From JAEUSG01 sp964590225 (GTDB lineage Bacteria > Fibrobacterota > OXYB2-FULL-49-7 > JAEUSG01): DNA of 64,000 nt. Each line of letters opens with the position of its first letter. Position 1 is the first letter of the stretch. This document shows positions 25,640 to 32,992 of this stretch, in pieces. The stretch is from assembly GCA_964590225.1 (NCBI GenBank), contig CAZPWS010000011.1, forward strand, positions 6,824 through 70,823. The letters run 5' to 3'. The notes beneath the pieces were generated by a model. The model worked only from the letters and a program-made list of their open reading frames with translations, searched no databases and was not told the origin of the DNA. The position numbers were made by a program, and so were the translations under genes.

Positions 25640-27595
25640 ATGGCACTATTTAGCACTATGCTGCCAAAGGCAGCCCTTTCCACTCTTGTTGACCGTTTTC
25701 CGGATGGCCTGGCGATTTTTCTGCACGAAAACAATACCCCCATTTATGTTAATGACGCTTTCGCAGCCTTACTATGCCTATCAAAAGAAGCACTTCTAAG
25801 CGGCGACGCAAGGCTCCCCTTTGCAATACCGCAAAATGGAACCCAGCATATCGATTTTAGAAGTCCACTTCGAAGCATAACTCTTGACTGTAAGGTTTTT
25901 AACATTAAGCATGAAAACTTCAATTTTAGGGCTATCACCATAAGGGATGTTACGGATGTCGTTTACAAGGAAAACATGCTGAAGGAAAAAGAGGAAAGAC
26001 TCAGACTTGCTTTTCAGGGTGCACAAAACGGAATATGGGACTGGGACTTACGAACCGGCAAAATGCATTTTTCGCCTGAGTGGAAGATTATGATAGGTTG
26101 CGCGGAAAACGAAGTTTCAGACCATCCGGATGCATGGTTTAAACGAGTTCATGACATGGATATGCCGGTTCTTCAAAATGCCATACAGGAGCATCTCCGC
26201 GGTAAAACACAGCATTTCAAGTGTCAATACAGAATTCTCCACAAAGATTTCTCCTATAAATGGATGCTTTGCAGTGGCGCCGCAATTAACGGACCCGATA
26301 ACCGACCGGCACGGCTTACAGGTGTCCAAGTTGATATTACCTCACAAAAAGAAAATGAAACAAGGCTCAAGGAAGCACTTGATGACTTGCAATTAGCACT
26401 CACATCCGAAAGGCTCCTGCTTCAAGAGCTTGATCGAAAAAACAAGGAATTAACTGAGCTGTCCATTACTGATGGTTTAACTAAACTTTACAATCATAGA
26501 TTTCTTCAGGAAAGATTTGATTTTGAATTCGGTAAAGCAAGACGCTATGGTCAGGTACTATCATGCCTTTTAATAGATATTGACCATTTTAAAAACATAA
26601 ACGATACATACGGCCACCAGTTCGGCGATTGCGTACTACGAGATTTATCGCGACTACTCAAAGAAAATTCCCGCGAATCGGATATTTGTGGAAGATATGG
26701 AGGCGAAGAGTTTATGGTTGTATCGTCAATATCTATTGACGACGCGCTGAAATTCGCGCAAAAACTTCACGATGCTGTAGCCTCTTACCCATTTTCTGAC
26801 GGTACAACAACTATTAAGGTTACAATAAGTATCGGCGTTACAGATTATAAAAACGATATAAAAACAAAGCAGGAAATGATTGAGCGGGCAGACAACGCTC
26901 TTTATCAAGCCAAGCACGAAGGGCGTAACACCGTGCGACAATGGAAGGAAAGAAATGACAACGACGACAAAACTATGGACCCCGATGCAATAGAAGGTTT
27001 GCGTAACAGTTTTAACAACCTGACTGAAAAAATGCGTACAACCTACATAGAGTCAACAAACGCACTGGTTAATGCCATAGATGCGAAAGATCACTACACC
27101 ATGGAACACTCGCAAAATGTCGCCAATTATGCTGTCGCTCTTGCGAAAGAAATTCACTTGCCAGATAAAACTATCGAGACCATAAAGAACGCCGCCCTAC
27201 TGCATGATGTTGGTAAAATTGGAATAGCACAGGAAATACTTCTTAAAAACGGACCTCTTACAAAGGAAGAATTTGAAGTAATGAAACGGCATCCTGTAAT
27301 TGGTGTCAATATTCTTAAAGATGTAAAATTCCTTGAGAAGGAGTTGCCAATTATCCTGCACCATCACGAAAGATTTGATGGAAAAGGATATCCACACGGT
27401 CTCAAAGCGTACGAAATACCTCTGGGGGCAAGAATTCTCGCTGTGGTGGATGCTTACGACGCAATGACTACAGACAGGCCATACCGAAAAGCGTTATCAA
27501 ATGAAATTGCTATTGAGGAGCTTAGGAAAGGGGCTGGCACCCAGTTTTCAGAAGAGCTAATTGATGCTTTCATAAGAATTATCCGAACTTCATAA
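25640..27595 (+). CDS. PAS-PAS-GGDEF-HD-GYP cyclic-di-GMP turnover protein
   Basis: The 651-residue cytoplasmic protein has PAS domains at about 10-110 and 120-240 (NGIWDWDLRTG, FHxxY-like CQYRILHKD). A coiled-coil linker at 240-270 leads to a GGDEF domain with ITDGLTKLYNHR, DIDHFKNINDTYGH and RYGGEEF (354-358). RESD at 345-348 is an intact inhibitory I-site. The HD-GYP domain carries LLHDVGKIG (H522, D523) and HHHERFDGKGYP (574-585). All catalytic motifs look intact, so it may both make and break cyclic-di-GMP, controlled by an unknown PAS ligand. There is no Shine-Dalgarno, and the tRNA-Ala terminator sits immediately upstream. The stop overlaps an ATG of the lipoprotein frame (TAATG). Confidence 0.93.
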   Translation: MALFSTMLPKAALSTLVDRFPDGLAIFLHENNTPIYVNDAFAALLCLSKEALLSGDARLPFAIPQNGTQHIDFRSPLRSITLDCKVFNIKHENFNFRAITIRDVTDVVYKENMLKEKEERLRLAFQGAQNGIWDWDLRTGKMHFSPEWKIMIGCAENEVSDHPDAWFKRVHDMDMPVLQNAIQEHLRGKTQHFKCQYRILHKDFSYKWMLCSGAAINGPDNRPARLTGVQVDITSQKENETRLKEALDDLQLALTSERLLLQELDRKNKELTELSITDGLTKLYNHRFLQERFDFEFGKARRYGQVLSCLLIDIDHFKNINDTYGHQFGDCVLRDLSRLLKENSRESDICGRYGGEEFMVVSSISIDDALKFAQKLHDAVASYPFSDGTTTIKVTISIGVTDYKNDIKTKQEMIERADNALYQAKHEGRNTVRQWKERNDNDDKTMDPDAIEGLRNSFNNLTEKMRTTYIESTNALVNAIDAKDHYTMEHSQNVANYAVALAKEIHLPDKTIETIKNAALLHDVGKIGIAQEILLKNGPLTKEEFEVMKRHPVIGVNILKDVKFLEKELPIILHHHERFDGKGYPHGLKAYEIPLGARILAVVDAYDAMTTDRPYRKALSNEIAIEELRKGAGTQFSEELIDAFIRIIRTS

Positions 27596-27609
27596 TGTAT
27601 ATTACCAGT

Positions 27610-28455
27610 ATGAAGAAGTTTTATTTGATATTGCCATTTCTTCTTTCTGTGATCGGGTGTTCCGGCAGGGGTAAGGAGCTAAAATTTTCCTTTGCGGTTC
27701 CCGATACTGTCCGATATAAAGTCCTTTCTCAGGCAAGCTCACGAACCACTACAGCTTCTTCCACAACTGCCCATTCAACAAGAATCGAAATGACTGTATC
27801 GTATTTTGTAAAAGAACAGCTTGCTAACGGCGACAAAAGGCTACAATTTTCATACGATGATATTAGTTACGAAAATTCACAGGCCGATAAGCATAATACC
27901 GATTCCATTATTAAGGAATTAAAAAGCACACCAATAACTGTAACAATGTCTCCATACGGGGATATTGCCGACGCTACTGGATACGAACAGATACCACGGT
28001 TTATGGCGGAAGATTTTAACATTTTTACTCTCCTTCTTAAGGCTCTGCCCGTATTTCCTCGTTCGCCTGTACAACCGGGAGCGAAATGGGAAAGGGAACA
28101 GGAATATCCAATCGAGAATGGCCTTATAAAAGGAAGAATGCTTGTATATAAAAGATTTACACTTATCGATTCTTCCGTGAATGAGAATCCCTTTCTTTCG
28201 CTTGTTTCAACAGACATTTCAATGCGATTTGATGTTCCTGATAATGAAAATTTCTCTATACAACGGGACGGTCAGGAAGAACTTGGCCTTAATGGCCGTG
28301 GCGAAATTCGTTTCGACAGCGACAGAGGCATGGTAACAGATGCAAGAGCGGCCGTATTCGGAAAAATGATAATTGGACTTAAGCATCCAATCACCAAAGA
28401 GTCCATTTTAACAAAAGTGGAAATTGCTCAAAGTATCCAGGTCTATGAACCATGA
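27610..28455 (+). CDS. Predicted lipoprotein of unknown function
   Basis: From ATG 27610 the protein begins MKKFYLILPFLLSVIGCSG, a classic lipoprotein signal with a V-I-G-C lipobox. An ATG at 27595 that overlaps the previous stop adds five residues and is also possible. The mature part, about 265 residues, is beta-rich, with YDDISYEN, PGAKWEREQEYP and a repeated Asp-rich strand pattern reminiscent of DUF6263-like lipoproteins; I do not recognise a specific function. The PGAKWE motif is typical of that group. Coupling to the cyclic-di-GMP protein upstream and a 4-base overlap with the beta-helix gene downstream suggest one envelope-related operon. Confidence 0.75.
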   Translation: MKKFYLILPFLLSVIGCSGRGKELKFSFAVPDTVRYKVLSQASSRTTTASSTTAHSTRIEMTVSYFVKEQLANGDKRLQFSYDDISYENSQADKHNTDSIIKELKSTPITVTMSPYGDIADATGYEQIPRFMAEDFNIFTLLLKALPVFPRSPVQPGAKWEREQEYPIENGLIKGRMLVYKRFTLIDSSVNENPFLSLVSTDISMRFDVPDNENFSIQRDGQEELGLNGRGEIRFDSDRGMVTDARAAVFGKMIIGLKHPITKESILTKVEIAQSIQVYEP

Positions 28456-29177
28456 AAACAAACACTATGGCTATTTCTACTATTGTAATTGTTTGTTTTC
28501 TTTTCCACTCCTTGCAAGCTATTAGCATAAGCGGCACACTGGAAAAAAACACTACATGGTCTTCCGCCGACAACCCTATTATTATTACGGGCAACATTGA
28601 AATTCCAGACTCGGTTGCACTAAAAATCAAGAAGGGAACGATAATTCGCTTCGACGGTTACTATCGTTTACTTGTTCGTGGTTCTTTAGAGGCTGATGGC
28701 GAGGCAGGCAGCGAAGTTGAATTTTCTTCAAATAAAGAGAAACCCTCTGCAAGCGACTGGGAAGGCATAATTTTCTACGGAGAAAAAAGCGGTGGTTACC
28801 TAAAGTATTGCAAGATTCGGCACGCATACAGAAATTTTGTTTGGAAATCTTCGCCCTTTATTCAGTCCTGCACCTTTATAATGAACAATTATGCGATATA
28901 CTGTTCATATTCTAAATCTGCTAAGATTATTGACAACTCATTTACAAAAAATAACTTTGCTATCTATTGTGACTATTCAAGTCCGGTAATACAAAAAAAC
29001 ACTATTACCGATAACTCTTACGGCATTTACTGTGTTCTCTCATCCGCGCCAATTGTTGGTGAAAATAGAATTGCGGCCAATACAGAGAAAGATATTTACA
29101 TGGACGATAGTTTGGGGAAAAATGGTGCAGAAAATGTAAACAACCATGTTTGGGATTTGATGAAAGGTCTTTTTTAA
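28452..29177 (+). CDS. Secreted right-handed beta-helix (NosD-like) protein
   Basis: The 241-residue protein has a signal peptide (TIVIVCFLFHSLQAIS). After an N-terminal cap (IPDSVALKIKKGTIIRFDG) there are parallel beta-helix rungs: SFTKNNFAIYCDYSSPVIQ and NTITDNSYGIYCVLSSAPIV, with the N-x-I-x-x-N-x-x-G-I-Y pattern of the NosD/PbH1 repeat. Such proteins bind or process surface polysaccharides or serve as scaffolds. No catalytic residues are evident, and the helix is short. It shares its N-terminal cap style with the protein at 53965-55059. It starts inside the lipoprotein stop (ATGA). Confidence 0.8.
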   Translation: MKTNTMAISTIVIVCFLFHSLQAISISGTLEKNTTWSSADNPIIITGNIEIPDSVALKIKKGTIIRFDGYYRLLVRGSLEADGEAGSEVEFSSNKEKPSASDWEGIIFYGEKSGGYLKYCKIRHAYRNFVWKSSPFIQSCTFIMNNYAIYCSYSKSAKIIDNSFTKNNFAIYCDYSSPVIQKNTITDNSYGIYCVLSSAPIVGENRIAANTEKDIYMDDSLGKNGAENVNNHVWDLMKGLF

Positions 29178-29179
29178 TT

Positions 29180-30385
29180 ATGGCAAAAACACACCCTGGA
29201 TTCGATCAAGTAGCGAAAGGTTATCTTTTTCCCGAAATCGGTCGGCGTGTCAGAGCGTATGCTTCGGCAAATCCAAAAGCGAAGATAATGCGACTTGGCA
29301 TCGGGGACACAACACAACCACTACCTTCCATTGTTATAGCAGGGCTCCTTAACGGTGTTAATAAACTCGCAAAGATTGAAACTTATACCGGTTATCAGGA
29401 CGACAGTTCCGGCATCCCATCTCTTAAAAATGCCCTTAAGACACGATATCAGAAATTAGGAGTAACCCTTGACCTTGACGATATCTTTGTTAGCGATGGA
29501 GCTAAGTCCGATTCTGCCAATATCCAGTCGATATTCGATATAAGCAATATAGTGGCCTTTCAAGATCCGGCTTACCCTGTATATGTCGATAGCAACATAA
29601 TGGCGGGCCGAAATAAAAACAACTTCGTTTATATGCCTTGCTCAGAAGAAAACGGCTTTTTCCCTGCCATACCTAATGAAAAGGTTGACATTATTTACCT
29701 GTGTAGTCCCAACAACCCAACGGGTGGAGTAGCAACCAAAGAACAGCTTAAAAGTTTTGTGAACTACGCTATTGAACAGAAAGCGGTTATTATTTTTGAC
29801 GCTGCATACAGTGCATATATTTCCGATCCACTACTCCCCCGCTCAATTTATGAGATACCAGAGGCTAAAAAGTGTGCAATTGAAATAAACAGCTTTTCAA
29901 AAGAGGCAGGTTTCACAGGTGTCCGTTTGGGCTGGACAATTGTACCCAAGGCAATTGTGTGCGAAGATGGCGAAGAAGGAAAGCTGAACAGGCTTTGGAC
30001 TAGAAGGCAAAACACTATGTTCAATGGTGCATCTAATATAGTTCAAGACGGCGGCATAGCCGTTTTGTCCGATGCCGGACAAAAAGAGTGTAACGAAGTT
30101 ATCGCTTACTATATGGAAAACGCAAAACTGATCCTTAATGGCGTAAAAGAAAAGGGGCTCGTTGCCTTTGGTGGTATAAACGCCCCATATATCTGGATGA
30201 AAACTCCAAATGGAATGGCATCGTGGGACTTCTTTGATAAACTATTGAACGAGGCTCATGTTGTCGGTACACCCGGTAGCGGTTTCGGCGCAAGCGGAGA
30301 GGGATATTTTCGTCTGAGTGCCTTTGGTATTAGGGAGAATGTTATTGCGGCAATTGACTCTATAAACAAAAATCTTAAATTATGA
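29180..30385 (+). CDS. dapL: LL-diaminopimelate aminotransferase
   Basis: This PLP fold-type I aminotransferase (about 401 residues) has the DapL opening GYLFPEIGRRVRAYASANP, RLGIGDTTQPLP, YTGYQDDSSGIPSLKNAL and SPNNPTGG; SFSKEAGFTGVRLGW carries the PLP Lys. It converts tetrahydrodipicolinate directly to LL-diaminopimelate, bypassing the succinylase/acetylase routes for lysine and peptidoglycan. ATG at 29180 agrees with the family start; an upstream ATG at 29150 would overlap the beta-helix gene and add ten unrelated residues. The following small gene overlaps the stop by four bases. Confidence 0.94.
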   Translation: MAKTHPGFDQVAKGYLFPEIGRRVRAYASANPKAKIMRLGIGDTTQPLPSIVIAGLLNGVNKLAKIETYTGYQDDSSGIPSLKNALKTRYQKLGVTLDLDDIFVSDGAKSDSANIQSIFDISNIVAFQDPAYPVYVDSNIMAGRNKNNFVYMPCSEENGFFPAIPNEKVDIIYLCSPNNPTGGVATKEQLKSFVNYAIEQKAVIIFDAAYSAYISDPLLPRSIYEIPEAKKCAIEINSFSKEAGFTGVRLGWTIVPKAIVCEDGEEGKLNRLWTRRQNTMFNGASNIVQDGGIAVLSDAGQKECNEVIAYYMENAKLILNGVKEKGLVAFGGINAPYIWMKTPNGMASWDFFDKLLNEAHVVGTPGSGFGASGEGYFRLSAFGIRENVIAAIDSINKNLKL

Positions 30386-30603
30386 TAAACGAACAGTCGG
30401 TAGAGGAATTTTCCTCCATTCTTCATGATCTCAACAACATTATTAATACCCTCAACGGCTATGCCGAACTGCTAATCGAAGCCTCAAAGCAGAATAGTCA
30501 GGATGAGGTGCAACTCTATAAAGAAAAGATAGTAGCAACAGTAATTAACAAGCTACCTCTTGCAAAAAGCATTGCTCAACGGATGCAACAGTTAGAAATT
30601 TAA
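30382..30603 (+). CDS. Isolated histidine-kinase dimerisation/phosphoacceptor-like mini-protein
   Basis: The 73-residue protein contains SSILHDLNNIINTLNGYAEL, the H-box of sensor kinases in its H-D-L-N-N form with H15 as the candidate phosphorylated residue, followed by a second helix (NKLPLAKSIAQRMQQL). There is no ATPase domain and no room for one: the stop at 30603 is genuine and argF begins 20 bases later. It could be a phosphotransfer protein, a decoy dimerisation partner for a kinase elsewhere, or a relic of a kinase. It starts inside the dapL stop codon (ATGA), so it is certainly co-transcribed. Confidence 0.6.
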   Translation: MINEQSVEEFSSILHDLNNIINTLNGYAELLIEASKQNSQDEVQLYKEKIVATVINKLPLAKSIAQRMQQLEI

Positions 30604-30623
30604 TCTTTGGGATACTAAAAACT

Positions 30624-31559
30624 ATGAAAAGAAAAGATCTCCTTACCCTATTAGACTATTCGGAGCAGGAAATAATAAACATTATAAGAATGGCAGCATC
30701 ACTCAAAAAAGAGCTTAAAGAAAAAAAATTTCCCAAACCACTGAACAATAAAACAGTTGCGCTAATATTTGAGAAACCTTCACTGCGGACACATGCTACA
30801 TTCGAAACTGGCATTGTACAGCTTGGTGGCCACGCACTCTATCTGCCTCCTTCAAATATCAAGATAGGCATTAGAGAGAGCGTAGTGGATGTGGCAAAGA
30901 ATCTTGAAAGGTGGGTGGACGGTATAGTTATTAGAACATTTTCGCAAAAACTTGTTGAAAATTTGGCGATTGCCTCTTCTATACCTGTAATTAACGCCCT
31001 TACCGATGAAGCCCACCCATGCCAAGCGCTTGCGACAGGCCTTACAATCAAAGAGCATTTTGGCAAATTCGACAAACTAAAGGTTGCTTTTGTTGGCGAT
31101 GGAAACAATGTGGCATCATCTCTCCTAATTATGTGCGCAAAACTTGGTATGAACTGCGTACATGTCGGACCGCCAAGGTACCAGCTCCCCTCCAACTATC
31201 TTGCAATAATAACTGAACTTTCTAAAAAGAAAAAAAGAACCTTTGAGTACAGCCAAGACATTAAGAGTGTAGCGAAAGCTGACCTCATATATACCGATGT
31301 CTGGACAAGTATGGGCCAAGAAGCCGAATCTGCCCGAAGATTGAAAATTTTCCGAAAATATCAGGTAAATAGCGCCTTAATGGAGATTGCAGGACCGCAA
31401 GCCTTATTTTCACACTGCCTACCTGCGCACAGAGGTGAAGAAGTTACCGCCGATGTGCTTGATTCCAATAAGTCAATAGCTCTTGACGAAGCAGAAAACA
31501 GGCTGCATGTTCAGAAAAGCGTCCTTACGATGCTTCTGGCAAATAACCACAAACGATAA
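30624..31559 (+). CDS. argF: Ornithine carbamoyltransferase
   Basis: The 311-residue transcarbamylase has FEKPSLRTHATFE (carbamoyl-phosphate loop, with S-L-R-T in place of S-T-R-T), DEAHPCQALA (H-P-x-Q) and FSHCLPAHRGEEV, the H-C-L-P-x-x-R-G signature of ornithine-type rather than aspartate-type enzymes. It makes citrulline for arginine synthesis. The S-x-R-T residues needed for phosphate binding are all present. It ends seven bases from the convergent fucosidase gene. Confidence 0.93.
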   Translation: MKRKDLLTLLDYSEQEIINIIRMAASLKKELKEKKFPKPLNNKTVALIFEKPSLRTHATFETGIVQLGGHALYLPPSNIKIGIRESVVDVAKNLERWVDGIVIRTFSQKLVENLAIASSIPVINALTDEAHPCQALATGLTIKEHFGKFDKLKVAFVGDGNNVASSLLIMCAKLGMNCVHVGPPRYQLPSNYLAIITELSKKKKRTFEYSQDIKSVAKADLIYTDVWTSMGQEAESARRLKIFRKYQVNSALMEIAGPQALFSHCLPAHRGEEVTADVLDSNKSIALDEAENRLHVQKSVLTMLLANNHKR

Positions 31560-31565
31560 CAGTTA

Positions 31566-32852
31566 TTAGTTTACAGTTATAGCCTTACCCTGTCCTCTAT
31601 AAAGGTCAAGTTCACCTTCTAACTCGATTTTTATTACAGTTGCGTATTTGTCTATCTCAGATTCTGGTATGTTTATCCATAGCACACCAGGGATGGGAAT
31701 TTTCATCCAAGGCGCTCCTCCAATCATTTTATAATCGAGTTCTCTCCCACTCTTAAGAGCGGAAATCCGCTTAATTCTATTATTGATACCCTTTATAGCA
31801 ACTGCGTCCCACGGGCGATCGAATAGATAGGCATAAATTACAGTACGATCCTTAGATAGTGTAGTTGCCCCATAAAAATGGCCTGCTGGAAGACCGGCAA
31901 CCGTACCATAAACAGCCTCAGAATGATTTTTTATCCAGCCTCCAAGCTCTTTTAATACCGCTACTTGCTCTTCAGGAATGGTTCCATCTGGCTTTGGACC
32001 AATATCAAGCAGCAGATTTCCTCCCATACCAATGCATTCAACAAAAGTTCTTATTATTTGTCGTGGTGTCTTGTAGTTTTTATCACGAGGTTGATATCCC
32101 CATGAGTCGTTGATGGTCATGCAAAATTCCCACTGCCCTTCCGGAGCTATTATAGGAAAAGCTTGTTCGGGAGTTTCATAGTCACCATGACCATGCATAC
32201 GAGAGTTAAGAATAACTTCCGGCTGCCAACTGTGAAGTAAGTCCCTCAACTCCTTCATTTTCCACTGCTCGGGACTCGGCCACCAGTCACCATCAAACCA
32301 AAGTAAATCTATTTTTCCAAACTCTGTACACAATTCTTTCAACTGCGCACGATGAAATCTTAAAAACTCTTTCCATTGTGGATCATCACCGAACTTATAG
32401 GGGTGAGCTGGTGAGCAAACGGTCTCTTGGGTCCGTTTATTTACTGGTACCTGAGGTGCATATCCTGGGTGTGACCAGTCAAGTTGTGAAAAATAAAGTC
32501 CTACCTGAATCCCTTCAGCACGAATGGCATCACAATAGGGCGCAACAAGATCCCGACCAGCAGGGGAGCTTTTAACGCAATTTAGATCGCTCTCCTTCGT
32601 GTTCCAAAGAGCAAATCCATCGTGATGTTTTGCGGTTAGTACGGCATATTTCGCGCCCGCTTCCTTAAAAAGTTTTGCCCACTCATTGGGGTTATACTTT
32701 TCACCAGTAAATCCATCCTTCTGTTTAAAGTAATCTTCGTAGGAGATTTCCCCGTTAAAAAAAGACCACGACTCAGCTATTCCGTTAACAGCATAGATTC
32801 CCCAATGGATAAAAATACCAAGCTTTGCGTCAGTGAACCACGGTTGCATCAT
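31566..32852 (-). CDS. GH29 alpha-L-fucosidase
   Basis: The 428-residue protein begins with the GH29 barrel: WFTDAKLGIFIHWGIYAV, then YAVLTAKHHDGFALWNT, and LLWFDGDWW with the nucleophile Asp of W-F-D-G. NLLLDIGPKPDGTIP is the family C-terminal barrel signature, and a small beta-domain completes it. It releases terminal alpha-linked fucose. No signal peptide is present, so it works inside the cell on imported fucosides. ATG at 32852 has an ideal AAGGAGG. With the beta-glucuronidase and the phosphorylase it suggests uptake and internal degradation of mixed glycans. Confidence 0.92.
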   Translation of the reverse strand: MMQPWFTDAKLGIFIHWGIYAVNGIAESWSFFNGEISYEDYFKQKDGFTGEKYNPNEWAKLFKEAGAKYAVLTAKHHDGFALWNTKESDLNCVKSSPAGRDLVAPYCDAIRAEGIQVGLYFSQLDWSHPGYAPQVPVNKRTQETVCSPAHPYKFGDDPQWKEFLRFHRAQLKELCTEFGKIDLLWFDGDWWPSPEQWKMKELRDLLHSWQPEVILNSRMHGHGDYETPEQAFPIIAPEGQWEFCMTINDSWGYQPRDKNYKTPRQIIRTFVECIGMGGNLLLDIGPKPDGTIPEEQVAVLKELGGWIKNHSEAVYGTVAGLPAGHFYGATTLSKDRTVIYAYLFDRPWDAVAIKGINNRIKRISALKSGRELDYKMIGGAPWMKIPIPGVLWINIPESEIDKYATVIKIELEGELDLYRGQGKAITVN

Positions 32853-32992
32853 AACAGACCTCCTTTTTATTGTATTTCAAGTATAGTAAATCATCATGAA
32901 ATTAGCTATGTAATATGGCACTTTATTTGTGTAGATTTCTGATATGATGATATCCTATACAGGTAGTCTTAATGTAACTTATATTTCGATCA

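Noticed and set aside
32916..32931. TGGCAC-N5-TTGTG resembling a sigma-54 promoter upstream of the NTT gene
   Set aside because: The invariant GC of the -12 element is GT.
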